Positions 28,521 to 38,262 are shown, counted from the first letter of the stretch. The stretch is DNA of 64,000 bases from CAWHOW01 sp963831005 (GCA_963831005.1 CAWHOW010000026.1:186001-250000), one strand, 5' to 3'. Numbers and translations: made by a program. Notes: a model not told the origin generated them from the sequence alone.

Positions 28521-29879
28521 TTAAACTAATTGATATACCAAATAACTAATATCAAAAAAACATAAGATGGTTAAGGTTATAAGAACCGTGGATAATATTT
28601 TAAGTATTAATTTGGATTGTAATGAAGAATACTTATCCAAGAATAATTTAATATAACAAATAAAACCCGGGAATATATATATCGATTTCATAGAGCTAAA
28701 ATCACGAATATTATAACTGTACATCACAGAGCAACATAAAAAACCAACAGTAACGATTAAGTGTAAATAATCATTTGATTCAGATAAAGAAGATATTCCA
28801 TTTATAAAAAATTTCTTAATAGTTTGATATAGACTATTAAAAAGTCCGAGTAACAAAACTAAAAGTGGAATAATTCCAAAGATAATTAGAATTCTTCCAA
28901 TATTAATTATTAATGGTGCTTTGGTTTGCCAACTTGGTGGCCATTGATCAAAGTGCATGAATGCTGTTCGTCCATATAGTTGGGACCATAATGAGGCTCG
29001 GTGCAAAGGATAATTATCACTTTCATTGTTGATATACGGCTGACGTATCATATCCAAATACCTAAAAGTAAAATATCCATCCCACATATTTCTTAAACCC
29101 GGACGCCATACATAAGTTGATTTAAAGAACTTAGGAGGAGTGTCTTTTTCCCATGCACTTGTCGGGATGGTTTTGTATTTTTGATAGTATGAATAATAAC
29201 CTCCGGCAAAAGGAACGATTGAGACAAAAACAAAAAAAATTATCAAAAAATATTTTAATAAAACTGTTTTTTTCTGTTTTGTTGATTGAGATAATATTTT
29301 CAAAATAAAAACTATTGATACCATACCAAATAAAATCAAACCTGTGGTTTTTGTAATAGCAGCAATTATCAATGATATCAATAGCAATAGAGCATATTTA
29401 ACTTTTAAATCCGTTAAAAACAGGTCGGTAAAATAAATTACAAGTACACCCGAAAAAATTTCTAATGTGTCGTTGGTTATCTGAATATTTATTCCTGCCA
29501 GACAAGGATTGAAAGCAAAAAAGGCAAATGTTATAATTTTAATGTTTTCAGCGATAGGATACTTTTTTATAAATTTCCAAAAAAACAATAAGGTAAAAAG
29601 CCCAAGTATCACATTGAATAATTGAACAAGAATTATTCTTGATTTAATACTTGTTGCATGAAATGTTTCTATGATGCCAGCGGATAAAATATGAAAAAAC
29701 TTTAACTGGTAACATTGCCAACAATCTTCTTTTACGGGTAGTTCATGTTTATCAACAATCCAATTTATCACTTCAATATGGTTATCATTTGCACCTCTGT
29801 TGTGAAATGCCAATACTAATCTTAAACTCACTGAAAGAAAAAATATCCATAAAACAATTTTAGGTGTATTTTTAAACAT
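28521..29879 (-). CDS. GT-C-like polytopic membrane protein
   Basis: 452 residues, about ten membrane helices. The first outside loop reads NRGANDNHIEVINWI followed by KEDCWQCYQLKFFH. A later loop has INIQITNDTLEIFSG. These fit dolichol-phosphate-dependent GT-C enzymes (PMT/GT39 superfamily). It is transcribed opposite to the preceding run, ending about 110 bases from the second GT2 gene. Acceptor and sugar are unknown. Confidence 0.7.
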   Translation of the reverse strand: MFKNTPKIVLWIFFLSVSLRLVLAFHNRGANDNHIEVINWIVDKHELPVKEDCWQCYQLKFFHILSAGIIETFHATSIKSRIILVQLFNVILGLFTLLFFWKFIKKYPIAENIKIITFAFFAFNPCLAGINIQITNDTLEIFSGVLVIYFTDLFLTDLKVKYALLLLISLIIAAITKTTGLILFGMVSIVFILKILSQSTKQKKTVLLKYFLIIFFVFVSIVPFAGGYYSYYQKYKTIPTSAWEKDTPPKFFKSTYVWRPGLRNMWDGYFTFRYLDMIRQPYINNESDNYPLHRASLWSQLYGRTAFMHFDQWPPSWQTKAPLIINIGRILIIFGIIPLLVLLLGLFNSLYQTIKKFFINGISSLSESNDYLHLIVTVGFLCCSVMYSYNIRDFSSMKSIYIFPGFICYIKLFLDKYSSLQSKLILKILSTVLITLTILCFFDISYLVYQLV

Positions 29880-30221
29880 TATTATTTGTTTTTAAAAACT
29901 TGTTTGTGCATTTTAGAGAGTTAAGGATATCTAAAACAGATGGTTTATCTTCATGTTGTTTTGTGCCAAAAACTTAACTCCCCAAAAGTATATTAAAATT
30001 CTTGTAAAAATATTAATACAATTTGAATTAATTGGATATATTTTCTAACATTTTTTTGTTTATTTATAATGAAGCCAGTTAAGCTAACATATTTAATTTT
30101 AGCTTTGTTTCTCTAATTCCCTTCTTTTGGATAGCACTACAGTAGTGAATCATGTATGCCAGTCCGATTTGTTTGATTTAAGGATATGAAACTTATTATA
30201 TGAATTTGCTGCCAGCAAATT
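29880..30221. other. AT-rich intergenic region, no gene seen
   Basis: 340 bases between the GT-C-like gene and a terminator. I see neither an ORF nor a strong repeat. Confidence 0.4.
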
Positions 30222-30252
30222 AAAAATCCCCGGCAATATTGCACCGGGGATC
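30222..30252 (-). terminator. Terminator of the array-associated gene at 30301
   Basis: On the reverse strand, gatccccggtgcaatattgc is followed by cggggattttt. The arms ATCCCCGG/CCGGGGAT are perfect and a T-run follows. Confidence 0.8.
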
Positions 30253-30300
30253 TTAACAGGGCAGGGAAACCAATTTAAACTTTTATTATTAGCAAACAGT

Positions 30301-31014
30301 TTACAACACAATTACTGCTGCCGATACCAGCCAGGTACCTTTTCCCTTACGCAACACCGGCAGGTGTTTTACCATCAGCGTTATGCCGGGCGTTAAACCT
30401 GAAATTTCAATTCTTACCTTTGACGTAGGATCCAGGGAAACCCATGTTTTACCACCGTCGGTACTCGACTGCCAGAGGTTAGCCATCGTTCCATCAATTT
30501 TTTTAACTGTGGCCACCATAGTTCCCGATTCACCTTTTTTTGGCTTTACTGAAATTGGAGGTTTAGTACGAACACCTTCCAGTTTTATATCAAAGCCCGA
30601 ACTTGCAATAATAGTTTCGGCATTCTTAGGGTTAGCATTAGCTACAGATTGTACATAAGCCATCATCTGGCGTAAGTCGGCCAGCACTATGGCTTTCATG
30701 TCGTTACGGTTCTGAACCGCTCCTTTTAGCCTCGACAAGGCTGCTGTTTCGGCTGCCACAAGATTCGCTATATCGGCAAGCAAGGCGGCAATCGTAATAG
30801 GCGGACTCGGGAACCAGGAGTTACCTGTCATTGATTTTACAATAAAAGAAGCTTTGTTAATAAAATTCCCAATCTTGGTAAGCTTCTTCATGTTCAGCGC
30901 TGCAATGACCCTTTTGATCACTACTTTTGGTATTATGGCTATAGTTAATAAAACTATACCAAAGACCAACCCGCATGCTAAGCAGGCTTTCTTCATTTTC
31001 ATAATTGCTTTCAT
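30301..31014 (-). CDS. Array-associated protein with fibronectin-III-like C-terminus (family member B)
   Basis: 237 residues, unknown function. A hydrophobic segment near the start (ACLACGLVFGIVLLTIAIIP) may be a signal or anchor. Then KSMTGNSWFPSPPITIAALL, a helical stretch, and AETIIASSGFDIKLEG near residue 135. The C-terminal 95 residues are beta-rich (ATVKKIDGTMANLWQSSTDG, VRIEISGLTPG), resembling fibronectin III. M-T-G-N-x-x-F-P is shared with the gene at 56420-57106 and SGFD with both other members. Here the 21-nt array lies upstream (31102-31583) rather than downstream. Confidence 0.65.
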   Translation of the reverse strand: MKAIMKMKKACLACGLVFGIVLLTIAIIPKVVIKRVIAALNMKKLTKIGNFINKASFIVKSMTGNSWFPSPPITIAALLADIANLVAAETAALSRLKGAVQNRNDMKAIVLADLRQMMAYVQSVANANPKNAETIIASSGFDIKLEGVRTKPPISVKPKKGESGTMVATVKKIDGTMANLWQSSTDGGKTWVSLDPTSKVRIEISGLTPGITLMVKHLPVLRKGKGTWLVSAAVIVL

Positions 31015-31101
31015 TGTTTTAGTTTTTTAAATTATTAATAATTGGGTTAATTTTACTGTTGCGATGGCATCAACCACACAAACCGTGTTTTAAGTGTCTC
31101 T

Positions 31102-31583
31102 TGCATTCGTATTCGTTACTGTTACCTTAACATCAGTTACTGTTACCTTAGCAATAATTGCTGTTATGATGATATAAGTTATATGATCACTGACATTAAT
31201 AACTGTTGCTTTGACATCCGTTACAGTTACACTGACATTAGTTACATTTGCGATGACATTAGTTGCAGTAACACTGATATCAGCAACATTATCACTGACA
31301 GTAGTAACTGTTACCATAACATCAGTTATTGTTACATTAACATCAGTTACAGTTGCATTAATATCAGCTATAGTTGCTATGACATTAGTTGTAGTTGCTT
31401 TAACATCAGCAATTGTCGCTATAATATCAGGTATTGTTGCTATAACATCAGTTACTGTCAGGCTGTCATCAGATACATTCATATAAACATCATTTACTTT
31501 TGCCCTGCCATTATTTGCTTTTGTTGTGCCCGCAAAAACTTATACTTTGACACCAGATACTTTTGTAATGTTTGCAGTTGCTA
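31102..31583. repeat. 21-nt repeat array 3
   Basis: About 22 imperfect 21-nt units with a consensus near acatcagttactgttacctta, degenerating toward both ends. The best-kept part is about 31200-31460. Period-seven peptides (VTDVIATI type) open on both strands only because the unit is seven codons; I do not regard them as genes. The array starts about 90 bases upstream of the gene at 30301-31014. Confidence 0.85.
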
Positions 31584-32103
31584 TACTCATGATTTAAGAT
31601 AAAAAAACACCGCTTATTGGCATTTTCAACCATCAGGATTTCAAAGAACGCTTGTTGTATTGTTGATACAAAAATATGTGGACATTTTGGACATTTGCAA
31701 AATGTCCAAAATACCTGCCACTTTTAACATGTTTTTTACAATTTATACTATTACTATACATAAAATAGTATTATTTTTTATTATCATAATAAAATCCGGT
31801 ATTCATGATTGCACAGGGGCTATTTTTAAGCAGAAGTGTTAAATTGCCGGAAAAACCTTTAGCGGTTGTGCTTAAATTATAGGTTTTGCAATGGTATTAT
31901 ACCATTTAGAAATATAAAATAGTTTTTTACCCCATCCCTCTCTCCCTTCCCCAGTAGTGGAAGGGACAGCTTGTCCTGACTTGCCGGGAGGGTTAGGGTA
32001 AGCAGGCAAAAAATAAAAGTCTAAAAAGTATTATTAGCCTTCTTCGGAAAATCATATTTAACGTCATTGCAATCAATGACGAGCTTATTATCCGAAGAAC
32101 CTA
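31584..32103. other. Intergenic region with a 13-bp perfect palindrome and a low-complexity repeat
   Basis: Contains the inverted repeat at 31684-31712, an AT-rich stretch, a pyrimidine-rich word at about 31930-32000 (accccatccctctctccc...) that resembles a dispersed intergenic repeat, and a fragment of the palindromic repeat near 32061-32085. No gene is seen. Confidence 0.5.
31684..31712. promoter_or_regulatory. Perfect 13-bp inverted repeat (operator-like or hairpin)
   Basis: attttggacattt (31684-31696), loop gca, aaatgtccaaaat (31700-31712). There is no T-run on either side, so it is not a typical terminator. No regulator gene is adjacent. Confidence 0.5.
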
Positions 32104-32580
32104 TTAAATCCCATTAATTAGTAATTGCTTTATCTCATTCAGCAATTGAATAATAATAAGGTTCTGAGCGTATATTTCATTTTGTGTAGCGTTGTGTAAC
32201 GGCTGCCTTCCTGTAGTTTCTTCTATGTCAAGCAACGCATTATGGCAGGGAAAATGTGTGTTAATAAATTGGTTCCATTCAAGTTCTCCATCGGTGGCGT
32301 ATAGCGCAAGAAGGTTGCGAAGTTCACGGGTAGCGCCATGCGGTGTCTTTTTATTTAATGCTCTTTTTGCAGTGCATTCCGATAGTCCGTGGCGGAACTT
32401 TGAATCTATGTCGGGAAAGCGCCCTGTATTCTCGGCAATAAAGCGATTGACGCCCTTTGTAAAATCGTGAATATACGCGCTGCATTCTGTTCTTCTGCTT
32501 CGTACTCCTTTTCTGATAAAAGCGCGTAGTATGAACTTCAGTATATCTTTGGGCAATATTACAGATGTTGCACCGGGCAT
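32104..32580 (-). CDS. Hypothetical protein
   Basis: 158 residues, not recognised. It is basic in its first half (LKFILRAFIRKGVRSRRTE) and has a central HGATRELRNLLALYATDGELEWNQF and a hydrophobic helical end (LIIIQLLNEIKQLLI). The base composition is higher in GC than the glycan genes around it, so it is probably a real coding region and not a chance frame. No partner gene is obvious. Confidence 0.55.
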   Translation of the reverse strand: MPGATSVILPKDILKFILRAFIRKGVRSRRTECSAYIHDFTKGVNRFIAENTGRFPDIDSKFRHGLSECTAKRALNKKTPHGATRELRNLLALYATDGELEWNQFINTHFPCHNALLDIEETTGRQPLHNATQNEIYAQNLIIIQLLNEIKQLLINGI

Positions 32581-32779
32581 GGGTTTTAATTGAAAATTAT
32601 GTCATTAAGCGATATATAATTACTATTAACTATTATTACCTGATTTTAATGTTACAACGTGTAAAAAATGGATATTATTGTGTGTTTAACAATATTTTAT
32701 TAAAATTACCCGAAACAGACTATTTATCATTGAATAAAAAAAATAAATAACTTAGCCATCATTTTTTACAATATAATAT

Positions 32780-33523
32780 ATGCTTTCATTCAAAAAATTA
32801 TCAATTATCATTCCCACATTTAATGAAGGACAGACGATTCGCCAAATCCTTGATCTTGTACTAAAAGTTGACTTAATTAATGGAATTGGCAAGGAATTGA
32901 TCATAGTAAACGATTGCTCAAAAGATAATACTAATGAAGTTCTAGAAAATTATATTTCAGAACATAATGATACTGAGATAAAACTTTTTTCTCATGAAGT
33001 AAATAAAGGCAAAGGTGCCGCCATTCATACTGGAATAGATGCTGCAACAGGTGATTGTATCATAATACAGGATGCTGACCTTGAATACGACCCTAACGAA
33101 TATAACATATTAATAAAACCCATAATTGATGGATTTGCAGATGTTGTATATGGTTCAAGGTTTATGGGTGGTAACCCTCACAGGGTATTGTTTTTCTGGC
33201 ATACAATCGGTAACAGAATGCTGACTTTACTTTCAAACTTGCTTACTAACCTGAATTTAACCGATATGGAAACCTGCTATAAACTTTTCAAGGCAGAGTA
33301 CCTTAAAAAGATTTATTTTAAAGAAAATCGTTTTGGCTTTGAACCAGAAGTAACTGCTAAAATTTCAAGATTTCCCAAAATCAGGATTTATGAAGTAGGC
33401 ATTTCCTATTATGGCCGTACTTATGATGAGGGTAAAAAAATTAATTGGAAAGATGGATTTAAAGCAATATGGTGTATCATAAAATATAATATAGTTAGTA
33501 AAAAATATTTAAAAATGAAGTGA
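32780..33523 (+). CDS. GT2 glycosyltransferase, soluble dolichyl-phosphate-glucose type
   Basis: 247 residues without membrane helices. SIIIPTFNEGQTIRQIL, IVNDCSKDNT, IIQDADLEYDPNEY and YGSRFMGG are family motifs. The acceptor region reads TDMETCYKLFKAEY, NRFGFEPEVTAK and GRTYDEGKKINWKDG. It probably forms a polyprenyl-phosphate sugar used by the GT-C-like gene that overlaps its end. Confidence 0.9.
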   Translation: MLSFKKLSIIIPTFNEGQTIRQILDLVLKVDLINGIGKELIIVNDCSKDNTNEVLENYISEHNDTEIKLFSHEVNKGKGAAIHTGIDAATGDCIIIQDADLEYDPNEYNILIKPIIDGFADVVYGSRFMGGNPHRVLFFWHTIGNRMLTLLSNLLTNLNLTDMETCYKLFKAEYLKKIYFKENRFGFEPEVTAKISRFPKIRIYEVGISYYGRTYDEGKKINWKDGFKAIWCIIKYNIVSKKYLKMK

Positions 33524-34813
33524 AAAAGAACTTATTGAATATATTATTGTTTGGTGTTTTATTTTTTGCTGTCAATTTTTATTGTGTCTTTATTTTATTC
33601 AAAATTGATATAAAAAATATTATTTGGAGTGACGGAGAAGGTTATTTTCAATATCTCTTCTATTTTTTTATTAAACATGATATAACTCATATGCATTACG
33701 CAGATCACCCTTGGTAATGGAATGACTATTGATAAATATACATGTGGCGCTGCAATTCTTGAAACTCCTTTTTTCTTTGCAGGTCATTTTTATAATAAGA
33801 TATTTGGAATTGTCGATGAAGTGAAATCCAAAACTTATGGTCTGGCAATTTTAGTGGCTGCATTAACTTATGTTTTTAGTGGACTTGTGATTCTGTATCG
33901 TATCATTAGGAAATGGTTTAATCAATTGCCTTCTTTGATAGCCGTAATATCAATATATCTGGGAACAAATTTATTTTATTATACAATCTTTAATCCTTCT
34001 TATTCTCATGTATATTCTTTTTTTATTTTAACATTATTTATTTATACCCTTGATAAATTTATAAAATCACCTAATTTAAAAAACACTATATTTTGCGGCT
34101 TACCTATAGGTTTAGCTATACTTATCAGGCCAACAAACATATTTTATATATTATTGTTTTTATTTTTCGAAGTTAATTCATGGTGTGCATTTGTCGAAAG
34201 GCTTAAATGGATTAGTAACAATATTAAATATTTTGCATTAATCATTTTTGTTATTTTTATTGTTTTCATTCCTCAAATGCTATACTGGCATGCTGTAACG
34301 GGTTATTATTTCACATATTCGTACAAATATGCGGCGGCAGGTGGAACAGAAAGATTTATTTACTGGAATAAACCGAAGATCGGATATGTGCTTTTTGGTG
34401 TCGAAAGCGGTTGGTTGGTTTATTCACCTATGTTCTTTATATTTATTGGCGGGTTAATATGGATGCTGATAAAAAAAATAAACCTTAGAATAGCAATAAC
34501 TTTTCTCTTTATTTTTATTTTGTATGCAAATGCAAGTTGGTGGAGTTATACATTTTCCTGTTCATTTGGACATAGGGCTTTTATTGAATATTACCCGATA
34601 TTTATAATACCAATCGCATTTATTATTCATGAGGTATTAATTCACAAGAAAAAATTTATATTCTGGATATTGTGTCTTTTTCTAATTATTTTTTCTTTTA
34701 CAAACATTAGAATGTCTAACTTATATTATAATGAGGGATGTTGGGTAAGACCGGATTGGACATGGGTTAACTATAACAGGGTATTAAATAAAGTATTCTT
34801 TATTAAACGATAG
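33520..34813 (+). CDS. GT-C-like polytopic membrane protein, one frameshift
   Basis: Two frames make one gene of about 430 codons. The first, from the GTG at 33520 (overlapping the preceding stop), has a membrane helix and the loop IIWSDGEGYFQYL with the expected acidic residues, and stops at 33717 after HYADHPW. The second continues with GNGMTIDKYTCGAAILETPFFF and about nine helices to 34813. A single base at about 33711-33714 (cacccttggtaatgg) separates the frames; removing one T restores the join. It likely uses the lipid-linked sugar made by the preceding gene. Confidence 0.75.
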
Positions 34814-34827
34814 AACAGAAAGGTTGA

Positions 34828-35208
34828 TTAATTTCCCCCGAAATAACCTTCCATTTCCCGTCTGTCTTTTTTAGTGGGTCTTCCTGTTCCTTTACTTCTG
34901 TGGATAAAGAAACTATCCTTTTGATTTTCCAGTTTCTTGTATTCTTCGGGAGGGGTTAAGTCTTCAAGATAATTGCAAACCAACTTAGCAGAGACTCTAT
35001 TCTCAAGTAAGCCGGTAACTTTAACTGTTTTATTAAGTTGTCCTATCCTGATTTCCAAAATATCGCCTATCTTAATTTCATGAGCGGGTTTAACAGAGCG
35101 CTCATTCAGCGACACTTTGCCACCTTTACAGGCATCGGCTGACAGCGAGCGTGTTTTATATAACCTTACCGCCCAAAGCCATTTGTCAATTCTTACATGA
35201 CCGTCCAC
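34828..35208 (-). CDS. S4-domain RNA-binding protein (Hsp15-like)
   Basis: 126 residues. The S4 fold occupies the first 60 (VRIDKWLWAVRLYKTRSLSADACKGGKV, VKPAHEIKIGDILEIR). The tail is basic (RSKGTGRPTKKDRREMEGYFG), as in Hsp15/HslR relatives that bind stalled 50S subunits. It starts three bases after the der stop, so it is probably co-transcribed with der. Confidence 0.9.
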   Translation of the reverse strand: MDGHVRIDKWLWAVRLYKTRSLSADACKGGKVSLNERSVKPAHEIKIGDILEIRIGQLNKTVKVTGLLENRVSAKLVCNYLEDLTPPEEYKKLENQKDSFFIHRSKGTGRPTKKDRREMEGYFGGN

Positions 35209-35210
35209 GC

Positions 35211-36515
35211 TTATTTTTGTCTGAAAAATATATTAAGAGGGACTCCCAAAAAGTCAAATTCTTCACGGAGTTTCTTTTCAACGAATCTTTTATAAGGATC
35301 CCTTATATACTGTGGAAGATTGCAAAAGAAAGCAAATGATGGGGCATGTGTAGGTAATTGCGTGATGAATTTTATTTTAATGTATTTGCCTTTTATTGCA
35401 GGAGGTGGGTTATTGTTAACAATGGGAAGCATTACTTCGTTTAATTTAGAGGTAGTAATCTTCTTAACCCTATTATCGTATACTTTTTTTGCGGTTTCAA
35501 TAGCTTTTAATATCCTTTGTTTATGCAAAGCTGAAATAAAAATAATAGGTACATCAGCAAATGGCTGAATAAGGCATTTGATTTTATTTTCAAATTCTTT
35601 TGCAGCATTGGTATCCTTTTGCATTAAATCCCATTTGTTAACAAGAATCACAACACCTTTCCTGTTCTTTTCCGCAAGGCGGAATATATTCATATCTTGT
35701 CCCTCAAATCCGTCAACGGCATCTATCAGCAACAGACAAACATCGCTGCTTTCAATAGCCCTTACAGAGCGCATTACCGAATAGAACTCAATATCTTCGT
35801 GCACTTTGGTTTTCTTGCGTAACCCGGCAGTATCCACCAGCACAAAATCAAGTCCAAATTTGTTGTAGCGAGTGTAAATGGAATCGCGTGTTGTTCCGGC
35901 AATGGGGGTTACAATATGCCGCTGTTCATCCAATAATGCATTAATAAATGAAGATTTACCTACATTAGGTCTGCCAACAATTGCAAACTTAGGCAAGTCG
36001 GGCGCCTCATCTTCAACAGTAACTTCTAATTCTTTCACTATATCGTCAAGCAATTCGCCGGTTCCTGAGCCACTCATTGCTGAAAGACAATATACTTCTC
36101 CCAGTCCCAATTGATAAAAATCTGAAGCAGCCGGAGCTTTAATATTATTGTCAACTTTATTAGCAACAAGAAAAATCTTCTTTTTTGATCTGCGAAGTAA
36201 ATTGGCTACTTCTTTATCCATATCTGTTACACCATCATTCACATCAACCATGAAAAGAATTACGGTCGCTTCTTCAACGGCAAGGTTAACCTGCTTCCTT
36301 ATCTCTTCTTCAAAGATATCATCAGAGCCCGTTACATAACCACCCGTATCGATAACCGAAAACTCTTTGCCATTCCAGTTAGCCTTTTCATAATGCCTGT
36401 CGCGGGTTACACCACTTACAGCATCAACAATAGCCTGGCGTTTTTCAACAAACCTGTTAAATAATGTTGATTTACCAACATTAGGTCTTCCTACTATAGC
36501 AACTATATTAATCAT
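35211..36515 (-). CDS. der: Ribosome-assembly GTPase Der (EngA)
   Basis: 435 residues from the ATG at 36515 (MINIVAIVGRPNVGKS). An upstream in-frame ATG at 36560 lies beyond the promoter element at 36538-36545 and adds an atypical peptide. It has two tandem G domains: G1 motifs GRPNVGKSTLFN and GRPNVGKSSFIN, G4 motifs NKVD and NKWD. A KH-like domain forms the last 90 residues (QLPTHAPSFAFFCN). Der acts in 50S subunit maturation in the cytoplasm. Length is normal. Confidence 0.97.
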   Translation of the reverse strand: MINIVAIVGRPNVGKSTLFNRFVEKRQAIVDAVSGVTRDRHYEKANWNGKEFSVIDTGGYVTGSDDIFEEEIRKQVNLAVEEATVILFMVDVNDGVTDMDKEVANLLRRSKKKIFLVANKVDNNIKAPAASDFYQLGLGEVYCLSAMSGSGTGELLDDIVKELEVTVEDEAPDLPKFAIVGRPNVGKSSFINALLDEQRHIVTPIAGTTRDSIYTRYNKFGLDFVLVDTAGLRKKTKVHEDIEFYSVMRSVRAIESSDVCLLLIDAVDGFEGQDMNIFRLAEKNRKGVVILVNKWDLMQKDTNAAKEFENKIKCLIQPFADVPIIFISALHKQRILKAIETAKKVYDNRVKKITTSKLNEVMLPIVNNNPPPAIKGKYIKIKFITQLPTHAPSFAFFCNLPQYIRDPYKRFVEKKLREEFDFLGVPLNIFFRQK

Positions 36516-36537
36516 ATCTTTTTTTGGTACAGGATTG

Positions 36538-36545
36538 CAAAGATA
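36538..36545 (-). promoter_or_regulatory. -7 promoter element of der
   Basis: Reverse-strand TATCTTTG, 22 bases upstream of the ATG at 36515. It supports the shorter start. Confidence 0.5.
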
Positions 36546-36565
36546 CCCTCTCCCCTGCAAATGGA

Positions 36566-37447
36566 CTATTTAAAAATATATCCGAATTTCTTAAGCTGGT
36601 TTTCGTTATTTCTCCAGTCCTTACTCACCTTGACAAATGTTTCAAGGAAAACTTTTTTACCTAAAAACAACTCTATATCTTTTCTTGCTTGAGTCCCAAC
36701 CTTTTTTAATGCTTCTCCTTTATTTCCGATTATTATTCCTTTTTGTGAATCGCGTGCAACATAAATAATTGCGCGAATCCTAGTAATTGTTTCCTCTTCA
36801 AGAAAAGTGTCAATTTCAACTTCAGTACTATACGGAATTTCTTGCGAGTAATTAAGAAATATTTTTTCACGTATTATCTCTGCAACAAAGAATTTCTCTG
36901 GTTTATCGGTAATATCTTCTTTTGAAAAGAAAGGTGGATTTTCAGGGAGATTCGCTTTTATCCAATCGAATACCTTCTCAAGATTGAATTTTAATAATGC
37001 CGAAACCGGCATTATTTCAGCATTTGGTATTCGCTTACTCCAATCGGATAATAATTTCTCTACTGTCTCCTGACTTGAAAGATCAATTTTGTTAACCAGC
37101 ACAAGCACTGGTATCGTCATCTTTGCAATTCTTTCAAGAAAAGTTGTATTATTGAATTCTTCTCCAGCTTCAGTGACAAAAATAAAAAGGTCGGCATCTT
37201 CGAAAGCGCTTTCCACAAATTTCATCATGGATTGATGTAGCTTATAATGGGGTTCAAGTATACCAGGGGTATCAGAAAATACTATCTGATAATCATCTTC
37301 ATTTAATATCCCCAGGATACGGTGCCTTGTGGTCTGGGCTTTTGGAGTAATGATAGATAGTTTCTCTCCCAAAAGAGAATTCATCAATGTAGATTTCCCC
37401 ACATTAGGATTACCAATAATATTAACGAAGCCCGCTTTGTGTGACAT
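36566..37447 (-). CDS. era: GTPase Era
   Basis: 293 residues from the ATG at 37447 (MSHKAGFVNIIGNPNVGKS). The upstream ATG at 37540 would read across the terminator at 37473-37505 and the promoter element at 37464-37471. G1 is GNPNVGKST, G3 is DTPG, G4 is NKID. The C-terminal KH domain has IIIGNKGEALKKVGTQARKD and ends KKFGYIF. Era binds the 3' end of 16S rRNA during 30S assembly. Downstream of it der follows with its own promoter. Confidence 0.97.
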   Translation of the reverse strand: MSHKAGFVNIIGNPNVGKSTLMNSLLGEKLSIITPKAQTTRHRILGILNEDDYQIVFSDTPGILEPHYKLHQSMMKFVESAFEDADLFIFVTEAGEEFNNTTFLERIAKMTIPVLVLVNKIDLSSQETVEKLLSDWSKRIPNAEIMPVSALLKFNLEKVFDWIKANLPENPPFFSKEDITDKPEKFFVAEIIREKIFLNYSQEIPYSTEVEIDTFLEEETITRIRAIIYVARDSQKGIIIGNKGEALKKVGTQARKDIELFLGKKVFLETFVKVSKDWRNNENQLKKFGYIFK

Positions 37448-37463
37448 GATTTTATAATATATG

Positions 37464-37471
37464 CAAAGATA
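37464..37471 (-). promoter_or_regulatory. -7 promoter element of era
   Basis: Reverse-strand TATCTTTG, 16 bases from the ATG at 37447. Confidence 0.5.
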
Positions 37472-37472
37472 A

Positions 37473-37505
37473 AGAAAAAAGCCACACAAAATCGTGTGGC
37501 TTTGA
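37473..37505 (-). terminator. Terminator of the response regulator at 37537
   Basis: On the reverse strand, aaagccacacgattttgtgtggc runs into six T. The arms GCCACAC/GTGTGGC are perfect. It separates the regulator from era. Confidence 0.85.
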
Positions 37506-37536
37506 TGCAGCCGGAACCCACATACAATCAACCTCG

Positions 37537-38262
37537 TCACATTTCAGTCATATATCCAACTAACGAATCCGTCCCTCTGAAATTTACATATCCGGCATAC
37601 ATTTCAATTACAACATTATTTTTTTCTTTAAAATGACTTGCCTGAAAACAGGCGTGAATGGTTTTTTGTTCTTTGCGAAAACATTGTTCAATCTTTTTCA
37701 GCACAACTCTTTTATCACAACCAGTAATAATATTATTAAAAGTCATGTCTGAAAAATCATTTGGCAACATGCCAAATATTTTAGCACATGTTTCATTCAC
37801 ATAATCAAACTTGTCATTGCTGTAAATAAAAATACCTGTTAATGGATTATTAATTAATGCATAAAACTTTTCATCAATATTTTTCTGAAATTTTTCTAAT
37901 TTATCAAGCCTTGCTCTTATTGAATTCTGGAGTTCATTATAATTAATCGGTTTTGTAATAAAATCATCAACCCCCAGATTCATACTTGCCCTGAAATCTC
38001 CTCTGTCATTTTTCGATGTAACGAAAATCAGCGGAATAGTAGAAGTTGATTTAATTTGTTGAAGGGTTTTGTATAAATCGTGACCATTCATTCCGGGCAT
38101 TATAATTTCACATAAGATAAGGTTGGGTAAGTGGCTTATAGCTTGCTGCAATCCTGTGAGACCATCATTAGCCGAAAGAACATTATATCCTGCCTCTTTA
38201 AGAAAACCACAAATATTTTCCCTCAGATCATTATCATCATCAATTACAAGGATGGTTCTCAT
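37537..38262 (-). CDS. Response-regulator-like protein with PAS domain and Glu at the phospho-acceptor site
   Basis: 241 residues. The receiver domain covers about 1-120 with the acidic cluster IDDDND and the Lys of FITKPI. At position 52, where the phosphorylated Asp should be, the codon is GAA (LILCEIIMPG). The paralogue at 39463-40428 has Asp there. A PAS domain follows, about 125-235 (LINNPLTGIFIYSNDKFDYVN). The protein then ends, without the LuxR-type DNA-binding domain of the paralogue. It may be permanently in the active-like state or simply phosphorylation-independent. Its target is unknown. Confidence 0.85.
   Translation of the reverse strand: MRTILVIDDDNDLRENICGFLKEAGYNVLSANDGLTGLQQAISHLPNLILCEIIMPGMNGHDLYKTLQQIKSTSTIPLIFVTSKNDRGDFRASMNLGVDDFITKPINYNELQNSIRARLDKLEKFQKNIDEKFYALINNPLTGIFIYSNDKFDYVNETCAKIFGMLPNDFSDMTFNNIITGCDKRVVLKKIEQCFRKEQKTIHACFQASHFKEKNNVVIEMYAGYVNFRGTDSLVGYMTEM

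Noticed and set aside
36516..36560. Extended N-terminus for der (and 37448-37540 for era)
   Set aside because: The promoter elements and a terminator lie within these extensions, and the family N-termini start at the downstream ATG.
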